A stretch of DNA of 64,000 nt from Stomorhina lunata (Eukaryota; Arthropoda; Insecta; Diptera; Rhiniidae), in contig OW121741.1 in assembly GCA_933228675.1 (NCBI GenBank), forward strand, positions 16,815,571-16,879,570, read 5' to 3'. Positions 12,001-23,247 of this stretch are shown one piece after another (the first letter of the stretch is position 1; each line of letters begins with the position of its first letter). The notes beneath the pieces are model-generated. The model saw only the letters and a program-made list of their open reading frames with translations. It had not been told where the DNA came from and did no database searches. The translations under genes and the position numbers were made by a program.

Positions 12001-15000
12001 CGATAGGATGACATTTCTATAGAAAAGTTGACGATAGGAAGACATTTCGATAGAAAAGTTGACGATAGGAAGACATTTCAATAGAAAAGTTGACTATAGG
12101 AGGACATTTCTATAGAAAAGTTGACGATAGGAAGACATTTCTATAGAAAAGTTGAAGATTGGAAGACATTTCTACACAAAAGTTGACGTGAGGAAGACAT
12201 TTCTATAGAAAAGTTGACGATATGAAGACATTTTTACAGAAAAGTTGACGACAGGATGATTTTTCTATAGAAAAGTTGACGATAGGATGATTTTTTTTAT
12301 GGAAAAGTTGACGATAGGATGATTTTTCTATAGAAAAGTTGACGATAAGATGATTTTTCTATAGAAAAGTTGACGATAGGATTATTTTTCTATAGAAAAG
12401 TTGACGATAGGATGATTTTCCTATAGAAAGGTTGACGATAGAAAGACAAGTTTTTATTCAGGTTTTGCTCAGGTCTTAGTTTTGATTGTACTTGAGATTC
12501 TAGTACAGATTTTAGTTCGGTTATCATTTAATTCAGTTTCTGGTTAAATTTTGCGATTCTTCTGTCTATTTATTTTCTTCTTTACTATAACCTTTAATAC
12601 TTCCGATTTCGTAGACGTTTTAAGGCGGAATTGTATAATTAAGTTTGATATTTCATTAATATTTTTTGTTTATTTTTATCGCTACCTCCACTTTTATTAA
12701 TAGGTTTATTACAATAGTTTATAAAATTGTTTATTATTTATTTAGTTTTTGCCAAACACGTTTCAAAATATTTAATATCGCAAATTGTTTTCAATAACAA
12801 AGTTAGTGTTCAAAATCCTAAAAAAGCGTCTCGCAAATAGATTTAATTAGTTTCGAAATGCGAAATGTGATGCGTCATTTTGGGTTAATGTTAAAAATTT
12901 AGTTTTGTAAATAAATAACTTTGAAATTACCATAAAACGTTATAACATGAGAAGCAAATATTTTAAAACGTATTTAAATAGCATTGACATTCGGTGATAT
13001 CTATCGATTTTTTAATTCAGATGATTTGGTTTGGAGTCGCACTATAAATTATAGGCCTTATTTGACATTTGTTGTTGTTTTTTGGAATTTATAATAAAAG
13101 TCTTAAAATTTTAGAATTTGTTATTAAATGAATTCAGAAAAATTAAACATATAATTTTTTCGATTACACTCCTTATCACCACAAAAGGCGATAGAATTTA
13201 ATCTATTTGGGAATGTCGTTGAAAAAAATGTCATTAATATTACACTGAGCGGCAGAAGTACGTGAACAGTTAGTTTTTGTTTATGACCTGTAGAAATTAT
13301 TAGACTTCGCAACCGTTTTAAATAAAAAGTTTCGACATGATTCCATATAATGAAAGCATGGACCAGCTGATTTCAAAAAAGATGTTTGAAAATATTCGCA
13401 ACCATTTTGCAAGATGATACCAGTTTAAGAAAAACAAGTAAGAAAGTGCTATAGTCGGTCAAGCCCTACGATACCCTTCACCACTAAGGTCAAAGGTGTT
13501 ATTTTTCCTTTATAAAGATAAATATTTGCTAATTTTGGCGTTTCCGTCATTTGGACATATATGACAGCCAGGGTCAAATGTGGACCGATTATCTCGAAAT
13601 TTGGCAAATTGATTAGGTTTTACAAAAATTATGTGTGCAAAAAATAAACTCAAAATTCTCATTATCTTCAGATTTACGAGCGTTTTTGTGATTTTTGTCT
13701 CTTTTAGTGCGCTTTGACAAAAGAGTTTGTATAGGAGCTATGGTCAAATGTGGACCGATTTTGGTGCAGGGTTTTAAGTTTATATAAGCAGTATTTATTT
13801 TAAATTTCATGAAAAAATATTGTTATTTGTGTCCAATATATCAATTCCGGGAAGTGGGAAGTACCATAATTAATGCACCGATTTTGACGAATTTTAATAG
13901 CCATGGCCCCACTATTAGAAAAATAATCTGTGCCAAATTTCATCAAATTATCTTTAGAATTGCGACCTGTACTTTGATTACAAGGCTTACATGGGGGTCC
14001 ATCCAGCCAGAGGGACGGAAAGACTGACATCGCTAAATCAACTCAGAAAGTGATTCTAAGCCTATTGGTATAGGTGGGTCTAAGACAAATATTTCTTTGC
14101 GTTACATACATCAGCACAAACTTATAACACCCTTTCCACCTATGGTGGTGAAGGGTATAAAAATAATTATCCGATTTGTTCCTTGTGTAAAGTAAAATTT
14201 CTATGCCAAATTTTCTATAAAATTAGACTGGACTTTGCTAGATCGATTTGATGATTTTGAATATATGAGTAAACGTATATTCCTATGCGTTACGAAAACA
14301 TCAGCACAAAGGTATTAAATCGTTTTAAAAGCTGTCTTGTAATCTAAATTTGAATATAAATATTATTCAAAATTTCAAAATTTTTGTCTACCAGTTTTTG
14401 GCGCCCACTTTACCCAATTTTAACCTTCAAATCGTACCCAATTGGCCTCTTTACCCATATAAAATCACGGCCTACAATAAACAAGAACTCTACTCCAGCC
14501 CCCCAAATTACTCGTATCTCATAACCACAACGTAATTATTTAATAAATGTAAGAAATTCTACTTAATGATACAAAAATATAAAAACAAATAAATTAAATA
14601 AATCACGTCTTTAAAAGACACGCAAAATGAGCAATAAAATAGAAATAGCGAACAAATCACAAGCAAAAAATAACTATCTCAGAAATAAACATACGATTTT
14701 CAGTTACAATAAGTAAAAAGAATAAAAAATAAACCAGTTTATGGCATACAATTAGATACGTACCTAGTAGGTATTACCTACTAAAAACCGATACAGTGTG
14801 AGCAATAATGGAAAAGAATTTAAAAAAAATTCAAGAATAAATTCAAATTTTTGGCTTATATATATAAAAACTGTATAAATTTTAATCAATTTGAAAATTT
14901 TTTCTTAAAATATTTATTTTGCCATTTTTTCTTAAATTTAGCTTCAAAAGAAATACTTTTTTCACACACTGTAATGATACACAAGCAGTGCAATACAAAA

Positions 15001-18000
15001 AACAAACACAAGCTAAAAAACACCAACAAAAAACCCTGTGTCATCACTCAGCTGATGTTTGTTGTTATTATTCTTTCTACATTTTTGTTTTTGCTTTTTT
15101 TTTTTTTCGTACAACTGGTTTTTTTCCCTCGCAATACCCGAATGCTTGTGTTTGTATGTGCGCTTCTGTGTTTGCATTCAATTCTTGTTCTTCTATTTTT
15201 CCATTCCTCTTATTTTATATATTTCATCCCTAACATATGTGAAGTTCTTGCTGATGTTAAACATTGAATTTTGCCTACATTCAATATTTGTGGGATTTTT
15301 CGTAATTTCTTTTTATAATTCGTATTTAGTTGATGTCTGTGAGTGGTTAAGATGTTAAGGTTGTGCATGGTAACGTTAGCTTTGCGCAGAGGCGATATCG
15401 TAACCAATGAGGTTCTACCGAGGTGCGATTATTGCTAGTTGAAAACTTTAACCAATACCCCGCCATGGGGACGTGAAATACCGTCCACTACGGCAATTTT
15501 TGGAAGCCCGAGAGGGCTTGTTAATAAATAAATTTCAAAGATTTAGTTTCTAAATTTTAAAGAAAAATTATGTTTCGGTCATGGAAAATGATAAGAAATA
15601 GGAAATTATTTCATATTTTCTTGTTTTTCGTCGTTTCGTCATTTTTTTTAGAGGATTTCAGTATAATTTACGAAAAATTATAATATTCATTTAATTTACG
15701 ATAAAATACAATAATTTACTATAAAATTATAATAATTTACCATAAAATTATAAAAATTTACCATAATTTATGAAAATTTACTATAAAATTATAATAATTT
15801 ACTATAAAATTATAGTAAATCAATATCAAATTATAATTTTCCATTAAATTTACATTAATTTACTATAAAATTGTAATAATTTACTATAAAATTATAGTAC
15901 TTTACTATTAAATTATAGTAATTTACTATAAAATTATAGTAATTTACTATAAAATAATTTACTATAAAATAATAATTTACTTTAAAATTATAATAATTTA
16001 CTATAAAATTATAATAATTAACTATAAAATTATAGTAATTTACTATAAATTATGACAGTTAACTATAAAATTATAAAAATTTACTATAAAATTATAGTAA
16101 TTTACTATAAAGTTATAAAAATTTACTATAAAATTATAAAAAATTTACTACAAAATTATAATAATTTACTATAAAATTATAGTAATTTACTATAAAAGTA
16201 TAATAATTCACTATAAAAGTATAATAATTTACTATAAAATTATAATAATTTACTATAAAATTATAATAATTTACTATAAAATTATAATAATTTACTATAA
16301 AATTATAATAATTTACTATAAAATTATAATAGTTTACAACAAAAATATAATAATTTACTATAAAATTTTAATAATTTACTATAAAAAAATTATAATAAGT
16401 TACTATAAAATTATAATAATTTACTATAAAATTATAATTATTTACTATAATATCATAATAATTTACCATAAAAATTATTATAATTTATTATAATGTTATA
16501 TTAATTTACTATAATATTATAATAATTTCCTATAATATTATTATAATTTGCAATTAAATTTTGTTGAAAATTTTGTATGCTATAATTTTAAGTTAAAACT
16601 TGCTATAATGCTTTATGATAGCATTATCTTTTATTTTTAAATAGTATTTTAATGAATTATAATGCGGAAAAATCTATTATAGCACAAAATTATGAGTCAA
16701 TGACGTATTATGGCACATTATAACGCTGTTATATTGTCTTATAAAGCATTCTTATATAATGATAATGTATTATTATTTATTAAAATGATGTTATATTGAA
16801 TTATAATGTGGTAAAAATATATTATAGCACATTATTATGAGACAATAATATTTTATAGCACATTATTATGAGGTTGTTATTTGTTTATAGAATATATTAA
16901 AGCATTTTATTGAGTTAATAATGTATTTAGGACATTGCAATGCGATTATAATATATTATAGCACGTTATAATGCAATTATAATACCCATTCATGTGTTAT
17001 AATGGATTATAGGAGATTGCTACAAGATTATGTTATATTATAGCACATTATAACGTGTGTTATAGTGCATTATATCACGATTAGAACGTATTATAGCACA
17101 TTATAACGGGGATATACATATTATGTCACATTATAATGCGATGATAATGTATTATAGCACATTATAATGCTGTTATGATGTGTTATAGCACATTATAAAG
17201 AATTTTTTTTAATGTATTATAGCACATTATAATGCGGTTATAATATATTATAGCACATTATAGTGCGATTATAATGTATTATGGCACATTATAACGCGTA
17301 TATAACATATATCATATTAAAATGCGGTGATAATGTATTATATTACACTATAATGCGGTTATAATGCATTATAGCACATTATAAAGAGATTATTATGTAT
17401 TATAATACCATTATAATGTGTTATGGTACATTTTATTATGATTATAATGTATTATTGCACATTATAACGAGGATATACACATTATGTCACATTAAAATGC
17501 GATGATAATGTATTATAGCACACTATAATGCTGTAATAATGTGTTATAGAACATTATAAAGAAATTGTAATGTATTATAGCACATTATAATAAGATTATA
17601 GCATTTTATAATACCATTATAATGTGTTATAGTACATTTTATTACGATTACAATGTATTATAGCACATTATAACGAGGATATAACATATTATTTCACATT
17701 ATAATGCGATGATAATCTGTTATATCACAGTATAATGCAGTTATAATATGTCATAGCACATTATAAAGAAATTGTAATGTTTTATAGCACATTAAAATGC
17801 AGTTATAATATATTATAGCACATTATGATGCGATTATAATGTATTATAGCACATTAAAATGCGATTATAATGTGTTATAGCACATTATAATGCCATTATA
17901 ATATATATAACCGCATTATTTTACTATTACATTGTATTATAACACATTATAGCGAGGATATAACATATTATATCACATTATAATGCAGTTATAATGCATT

Positions 18001-21000
18001 ATAGCACATTATAAAGAGATTGTAATGTATTATAGCACATTATAATGCGTTTATAGCATATTTTAAAGCGATTATAATAGTAAATAAAATGTTGCTAACA
18101 TAAAAAAATGTATAACGCATTCAAAAATATTCCCCTATAATTTCTTTATTTTTTTCTCTTTCTTTCTCCCCCTCCAGTTCCATTTCGGTTCTAAGTAAAA
18201 ATGGCTTTCGTCTATTCTCCATCAATGCTGCCGACAAGATCGATGAGATTTTCGCCAAAGAGAATTCCGAACAAATACGCATTGTCGAGAGGCTCTTCAA
18301 TAGTTCCCTGGTAGTGCTGGTCACTCAACAAAAACCCAACTGCTTAAAGATGCTGCATTTCAAGAAGAAACAGGACATTTGTAATTGTGTCTATCCCTCG
18401 GACATCTTGTGTGTGCGCATGAATCGTTATCGCCTGATTGTCTGCCTGGCCGAGAGTATACACATTCACGATATCCGTGATATGAAAATTTTACATTCCA
18501 TCGAGAATATTGCACCCAATGAATATGGTTTGTGTTCACTATCGCTCAATTCACATTTGGCGTTTCCCATTTGCACCACCAGCGGCGAATTGAGAATCTT
18601 CAATGCCAATAAACTGAAGACGGGCTTGACGATTAAGGCTCATGATACGGCCTTATCGGCCTTAAATTTCTCACCGAGTGGGACAATGTTGGCAACAGCC
18701 TCAGAGCGTGGTACTGTGATACGGGTGTTCTGTGTAAAGAATGGTCAAAGAGTTCAGGAATTTAGACGAGGTGTCAAGAGATGTGTAAGAATTGCCTCGC
18801 TGGTGTTTTCAACAATTGGGGACTTTTTGTGTGCCTCCTCAAATACCGAGACCGTTCATATATTTAAGATTGACACTAAGGCCGTGGAAACTGCGGAAAG
18901 GAAATCAAGTATAGGTAAGTAAAAGTTTTGACAATTAATAATTTCTTTTTAAAAATTGTATATAATTTCAGTTTCTGATGAACCCAAAAAACTTAGCGCC
19001 TCTTCCAACCCTTCCACATCTAATAGCAAAGAGGAAACCTCTAGCCAAGTTAATCCAGCTAATGGCACACCTTCTTCTATTGCTACAACTGAAACACCCG
19101 CTTCTGTAAAACCCTCCAGCAATCAACCACCTGCCTCTACAACTTCTCAAAATTCCTCCTGGTCCATGAGTGGCTATCTAACGAAAGCGGTCTCCTCATA
19201 TCTGATACCCTCACAGATAGGTGATGTCTTGGCCCAGGATAGAGCTTTTGCCACAGCAGTTCTAGGACAGCCGGGACTTAAACATGTTTGTGGTCTGGCA
19301 CGGATTCAAAAGGAACTGCGTCTGCTAATGGCTTGCGAGGATGGTTTCCTGTATGTTTATGATTTTAATGGTGATAAGGGTGGACCCTGTAAACTCTTGC
19401 ATGTTCATGATTTGCGTTACACTCTGGAAGGTGTAATAGGTCAGTTTTTGTTTTCAATTCAAATTTAAAGATTCTTTAATTCTTATATTTATCTTTTTAA
19501 CAGAACTAAATCTTTCCGATAGCATGGACAAAATTTCTCTCTCCGGCCTTTTACCCTCCACACCCACTACAAATCCCTCTTCCGGTTTCACAGCCGACAA
19601 AAATCCCATTCTAACGGCTGAGTCACAACATTCCAGGGACTCCACGTCCTCATCACCCTCCCCCCACAGTAAATCCAGCTCTATGAGCAGTGTTAGTGTA
19701 ATTATTGAAAATCCCGATCCCTCATCGGATAATTCGTATGCTGGGATTTTGAAGGGTACGGAACAGACATTGACAGGTATTAAGAGCTAATTTTTTCATT
19801 ATTTTCTATCAAAATATGGAGGGGATTAACAAAACAAACATGTAGCTTAATTGAAATGGTAGGTAAACTAACTCAAATTAGTTTTAAAATTGGTATTTTA
19901 GAATGTAAGAGTGAGAGGAAGAGAGTGCAAAATTCAAAATTTTAATGTTTGTTGTGGTTTTTGGAAGAAATTGTTTTGTATATGTATGTTTCATTAAGAA
20001 TTGATCTAAATTTAATAACAATCGCACTATGATGCGCTGTAATGTATTATAATAGTATTATAATGCATTATAATTGCATTATAATCCATTCTAATTATAA
20101 TACATTAAAATGTATTATAATGAAATAAATGTATAATACATTAAAATGTATTATAATCTTATTTGAAAGTTTTGTAATGCATTATAGTCGAGTTATAATA
20201 CGTTATAATTCATTATAATCGCATTAAAATCTATTATAATCGCATTATAATACGTTATAGTTAATTATAATCGCACATTATAATGTATTATAACCGTATT
20301 ATAATACGAGTTTATGCATTATAATAGCATTATAATATGTTAAAGTGTATTATAATCGCATTATAATGAGTTACTATAATGTTATAATGCATTATAGTCG
20401 CATTATAATGCGCCATAATGCATTATAATCGCATTATAATACATTATAATGTAGAAATTATAATAAATTATTATAACTTTATAGTAAATTTTTATAATTT
20501 TATAGGAAATTATCATAATTTTATAGTAAATTGTTGTAATTTTATAGTAAATTATTATAATTTTATAGTAACTTATTATAATTTTACTATAAAATTATAA
20601 TAAGTTACTATAAAATTATTATAACTTTATAGTAAATTTATATAATTTTATAAAAAATTATTATACTTTTATAGTTAATTATTATAATTTTATAGTAAAT
20701 TATAATAACTTTATAGTAAATTATTATACTTTTATAGTAAATAATTATAATTTTATAGTAACACAATTTTATAACAAATTATTATAATTTTATAGTAAAT
20801 TATTATAAATATTGTAGTAAATTTTTATAATTTTATAGTAAATTATTATAACTTTATGGTAAATTATTATAATTTTATAGTAAACTATTATAATTTTATA
20901 GTAAATGATTATAATTGTATAGCAAATTATTATAATTTTATAGTAAATTATTATAATTTTATAGTAACTTATTATAATTTTATAGTAACTTATAGTTTTA

Positions 21001-22816
21001 TAGTAAATGGTTATAATTTTATAATAAATTATTATAACTTTATAGTAAATTATTATAATTTTATAGTAAGTGATAATAATTTTATAGCAAATTATTATAA
21101 TTTTATAGTAAATTATTATAAATATTATAGTAAATTATTATAATTTTATAGTAAATTGTTATAAATATTATAGTAAATTTTTATAATTTTATAGTAAATT
21201 ATTATATTTTTATAGATTATTATTATAATTTTATAGTAATCAATTATAATTTTATTGTAAATGATTATAATTTTATAGCAAATTATTATAATTTTATAGT
21301 AAATTATTATAATTTTACAGTAACTTATTATACTTTTATAGTAAATGTTTATAATTTTATAGCAAATTATTATAATTTTATAGTAAATTATCATAATTTC
21401 ATAGTAAATTATTATAATTTTATAGTAAATTTTTATAATTTTATAGTAAATTATTATACTTTTATAGTAAATTATTATAATTTTATAGTTAATTAATTCT
21501 AAAAAAAGTATAATCGCATTATAGGACGTTATTATGTGTTATAATCGTAGTATATTGCGTTGTGATTTATTATAATCGCATTATATTACATTATAATGTA
21601 TTATAATCGCATTATAATACGTTATAATGTATTATAGTTGCATTATAATACTTTATAATTCATTATAATCGCAATATAATATGGTGTAATGTGTTATAAT
21701 CGAATTATAATATGTTATAATGTATTATATTCGCATTATAGGACGTTATTTTGTGTTATAATCGCAGTATATTGTGTTGTGATTTATTATAATCGCAATA
21801 TATTACATTATAATGTATTATAATCGCATTATAATACGTTAATGTATTATAATCGCCTTATAATACGTTATAATGTATTCTACTCGCATTATACTACATT
21901 ACAATGTATAATAATACGTTATAATGTATTATAATCGCATTATAATAAGATTTTACGCATTATACTAGCATTGTAATATGTTAAAGTGTATTATAATCGC
22001 TCTATAAAACGTTGCTATAATGTTATAATGTATTATAATCGCATTATAATACGCCATAATGTATTATTGCGTTATAATATGTTAAAATGCATTATAATCA
22101 CATTGTAATACATTATAATGTAGTATGATCGCATTATAATACATTACAATGTATTATCATCGCTTTGGAATACGTTATAATGTATAATAATCACTTTATA
22201 ATATGTTATTTTGTAGTATAATCCCATTATAATACGTTATAATGTATTATAATCGCATTATAATACGTTATAACGTATTATAATCGCATTATAATACGTT
22301 ATAATATATTATAATCGCATTACAATATATTTTAAAGCATTATAATTGTATTATTAAGTATTATAATTACATTATATGTATTATAAACCCATTATAATAC
22401 GTTATATTATAGTATAATCGAATTATAATACGTTATAATGTATTATAATCGCATTATAATACGTTAAAATGTATTATAATTGCATTATAATACATTATTA
22501 TATATTATTATAGCATTATATGTATTATAATCGCATTATAATACGTTATAATGTATTTTATATTGTATAGAATTTAGTACGTTTTCATTATAATAACATT
22601 TTTTTTATGTTTCGCTTGATTATTCATATAAGTTATAAAATTATATTTAAAATCAGTCCTTATCATTTTAAACACCTTTTTCTTAATTGCCCTTCAAACG
22701 ATTTTTTTCCAGCAGATTCTGCCAAATTTCGTAAACTCTGTGATGCCATTGACACGCCTACCAAACTATACGATGAGCGACAATTTCCTCCCGTTGCTAT
22801 AGCGGCCAAAGATTGA
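3022..22816 (+). CDS. Atg18a: Atg18a / WIPI2-like autophagy PROPPIN (5 coding exons)
   Basis: Coding exons are 3022-3074, 18178-18914, 18972-19439, 19504-19776 and 22713-22816. All have GT-AG junctions and continuous phase, giving 544 aa. The product is a seven-bladed WD-repeat PROPPIN. In this family such proteins bind PI3P/PI(3,5)P2 on the forming autophagosome and recruit the conjugation machinery. The signature phosphoinositide-binding FRRG is at residues 213-216, within EFRRGVKRC, followed by the conserved ASSNTETVHIFK. The N-terminal NFNQDFT strand is split from the rest of blade 1 by a 15.1 kb intron. Residues about 264-325 are a Ser/Thr/Pro-rich linker leading to an amphipathic SGYLTKAVSSYLIPSQ segment, which matches the membrane-inserting loop of blade 6. 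Exon 4 adds a second Ser-rich stretch. At 544 aa it is longer than the human WIPIs because of these linkers. The ATG at 3022 was chosen because it opens exon 1 in phase; Met5 and Met11 are alternatives. A UTR exon may exist further upstream. Confidence 0.93.
5122..5910 (+). mobile_element. mini-me/DINE-1-like non-autonomous element fragment
   Basis: It starts with TTATACCTACCATCAAAAAG. It carries the block 'tccttatgaaattctaagacga' followed by a short GTCTGTCTG microsatellite near 5240. It then repeats 'atagctcccatataac' and 'aaatcggtt' modules. The same order of modules occurs at 56297-57977, which identifies it as one family. The 3' terminal hairpin seen in that copy is missing here, so this looks truncated. 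Fly mini-me/DINE-1 elements are known for GTCY microsatellites; assignment to that family is inference. Confidence 0.5.
6753..6778. repeat. GC-rich 8-bp perfect hairpin
   Basis: GCCGGCGT and ACGCCGGC are perfect reverse complements separated by a 10-base AT-rich loop. It stands out inside strongly AT-rich intron sequence. Function unknown; it may be the terminus of a decayed mobile element. Confidence 0.6.
7835..8755 (+). repeat. 31-bp satellite, array 1 (about 30 copies, plus orientation)
   Basis: Tandem units begin ATGTCTTCCTATCG and end TCAACTTTTCTATAGAA, with an exact 31-bp period over nearly the whole block. Each unit contains the perfect 12-bp palindrome TTTCTATAGAAA. Most copies are identical. 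Variants are concentrated at the two ends, as expected of arrays homogenised by unequal exchange. It lies in Atg18a intron 1, and the opposite-orientation array begins 1.36 kb downstream. Confidence 0.97.
10119..12448 (-). repeat. 31-bp satellite, array 2 (about 75 copies, inverted)
   Basis: This is the reverse complement of array 1: units read AAAAGTTGACGATAGG followed by AAGACATTTCTATAG. The period is 31 bp. Higher-order structure is visible: the marker run containing GATATGAATAC, then a GATAGTAAGACA unit, then a GAAGTCATTTCCATAG unit, occurs near 10391, 10794 and 11755. The offsets are 403 (13x31) and 961 (31x31). The right end, after about 12250, drifts to a GATTTTTC variant. Confidence 0.97.
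13430..14162 (-). mobile_element. Non-autonomous element with CTTCACCAC termini
   Basis: The left end reads ACAAGTAAGAAAGTGCTATAGTCGGTC then ATACCCTTCACCAC; the right end reads GTGGTGAAGGGTATAA. Read on the minus strand, the left end matches the hairpin-plus-TTTCTTGTTTTT end of the element at 57936-57977. The two are therefore the same kind of element in opposite orientation. Inside are 'caaatgtggaccgatt' modules found in the other copies. No coding capacity was seen. Confidence 0.55.
14163..15640. other. AT-rich intron segment without supported gene
   Basis: Several overlapping open frames at 14851-15358 come from T-rich low-complexity sequence and show no domain. A possible retroposed fragment occupies 15338-15535. 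Confidence 0.5.
15338..15535 (+). mobile_element. Possible SINE or retroposon tail
   Basis: A GC-richer island (GTGAGTGGTTAAGATG, then GAGGTTCTACC about 60 bases later) vaguely resembles Pol III A and B boxes. It ends in AATAAATAAATTTC, a SINE-like tail. No target-site duplication was identified, so this is a weak call. Confidence 0.3.
15640..16545 (+). repeat. 21-bp AT-rich satellite, orientation 1 (intron 1)
   Basis: Repeats of a 21-bp unit built from TTACTATAAAATTATAA plus TAAT; successive CTATAAAA motifs at 16211, 16232, 16253 and 16274 are exactly 21 bp apart. Copies are moderately diverged with small indels. The same family occurs in the reverse orientation in intron 4 (about 20450-21490). 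Confidence 0.92.
16600..18080 (+). repeat. 31-bp TTATAGCACATTATAATG satellite (intron 1)
   Basis: Units contain GCACATTATAATGCG followed by ATTATAATGTATTATA. GCACATT motifs at 17222, 17253 and 17284 give a 31-bp period. Copies are diverged, with interruptions. The reverse-complement family recurs in intron 4 at about 20020-20450 and 21500-22570. The array ends about 100 bp before the Atg18a exon 2 acceptor. Confidence 0.9.
20020..20450 (-). repeat. 31-bp TTATAAT satellite, inverted copy a
   Basis: Degenerate units of CATTATAATCGCATTATAAT and related sequence. They match the reverse complement of the intron 1 family at 16600-18080 with a few substitutions per unit. Confidence 0.8.
20450..21490 (-). 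repeat. 21-bp AT-rich satellite, inverted (intron 4)
   Basis: Units of TTATAATTTTATAGTAAAT plus two bases, 21 bp long, the reverse complement of the array at 15640-16545. Because 21 is a multiple of three, open frames run through it on both strands; these are not genes. Confidence 0.9.
21500..22570 (-). repeat. 31-bp TTATAAT satellite, inverted copy b
   Basis: Units contain CGCATTATAATACGTTATAA then TGTATTATAAT. TCGCATT motifs at 22253 and 22284 are 31 bp apart. Compared with the reverse complement of the intron 1 unit there are about five to six differences per 31 bases, so the two blocks are inverted relatives. Confidence 0.88.
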
Positions 22817-22865
22817 CACAAGCCGCATGGAAAGGCTCAGCGTTTAAAGGATTCAAACATGACAT

Positions 22866-22871
22866 AATAAA
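22866..22871 (+). promoter_or_regulatory. Atg18a polyadenylation signal
   Basis: AATAAA lies 50 bases after the Atg18a stop codon. A poly-C/poly-A stretch follows near 22902. Later AATAAA-like motifs exist, so the 3' UTR could also extend further. Confidence 0.55.
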
Positions 22872-22979
22872 TTTAGGGATTTTTCTTTAACAAAAATCCA
22901 CCCCCCCCAAAAAAAAAAAAAAGAATTTAAAAAATTTCCAAAAAAAAAAACAAATATTTTTACTAGAAAATCACAAGAT

Positions 22980-23247
22980 ATATATCGTTACTTTAATATA
23001 GAAAAGCCCTAAGTCGTTTTTCATTCAAATTGCTTTTTAAAGCTTTAAATTATATAATTTTATAAAAATATTTTAATTTCATACAACATTATTATGGCAT
23101 TAAATCCTTCAGAGAATTTAGTAAAAAACTGCGTTTAAAAAATTTCTGTATCTTCAAAACTTAAGATTTTATTTAGTTTATTTTCCCTGTCCTGTTATGT
23201 AAGAAAAATATTAGTTAGGGCTTTTCTATATTAAAGTAACGATATAT
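22980..23247. mobile_element. MITE-like element with 33-bp perfect inverted repeats
   Basis: The left arm 22980-23012 (starting ATATATCGTTACTTT and ending AAAAGCCCTAA) is a perfect 33-base reverse complement of the right arm 23215-23247. About 200 bp of AT-rich sequence lies between them. This geometry suits a miniature inverted-repeat element or a stable RNA hairpin just downstream of the Atg18a stop. No convincing target duplication was resolved because the flanks are TA-rich. Confidence 0.7.

Larger units (their letters stand above)
3075..18177 (+). other. Atg18a intron 1 (15.1 kb, repeat-filled)
   Basis: The donor GTAAGT follows GAT TTT AC at 3074. The acceptor is a pyrimidine tract ending CCTCCAG at 18177. 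The intron contains the two inverted 31-bp satellite arrays, a mobile element at 13430-14162, a fragment at 5122-5910, and two AT-rich satellite families next to the acceptor. Segments 3100-5100, 5910-7800, 8760-10100, 12450-13430 and 14163-15640 are AT-rich and show no supported gene. Confidence 0.85.
19777..22712 (+). other. Atg18a intron 4 (2.9 kb, AT satellites)
   Basis: It runs from GTATTA after exon 4 to TTTTTTTCCAG before exon 5. Apart from about 250 bp after the donor and 130 bp before the acceptor, it consists of the two AT-rich satellite families annotated separately. Confidence 0.88.

Noticed and set aside
14851..15358. Three overlapping open frames of 99-138 codons
   Set aside because: T-rich intronic sequence with no recognisable domain; overlapping frames in one low-complexity tract are expected by chance.
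20418..21394. Open frames repeating NYYNFIV or its reverse
   Set aside because: Product of the 21-bp satellite in Atg18a intron 4.
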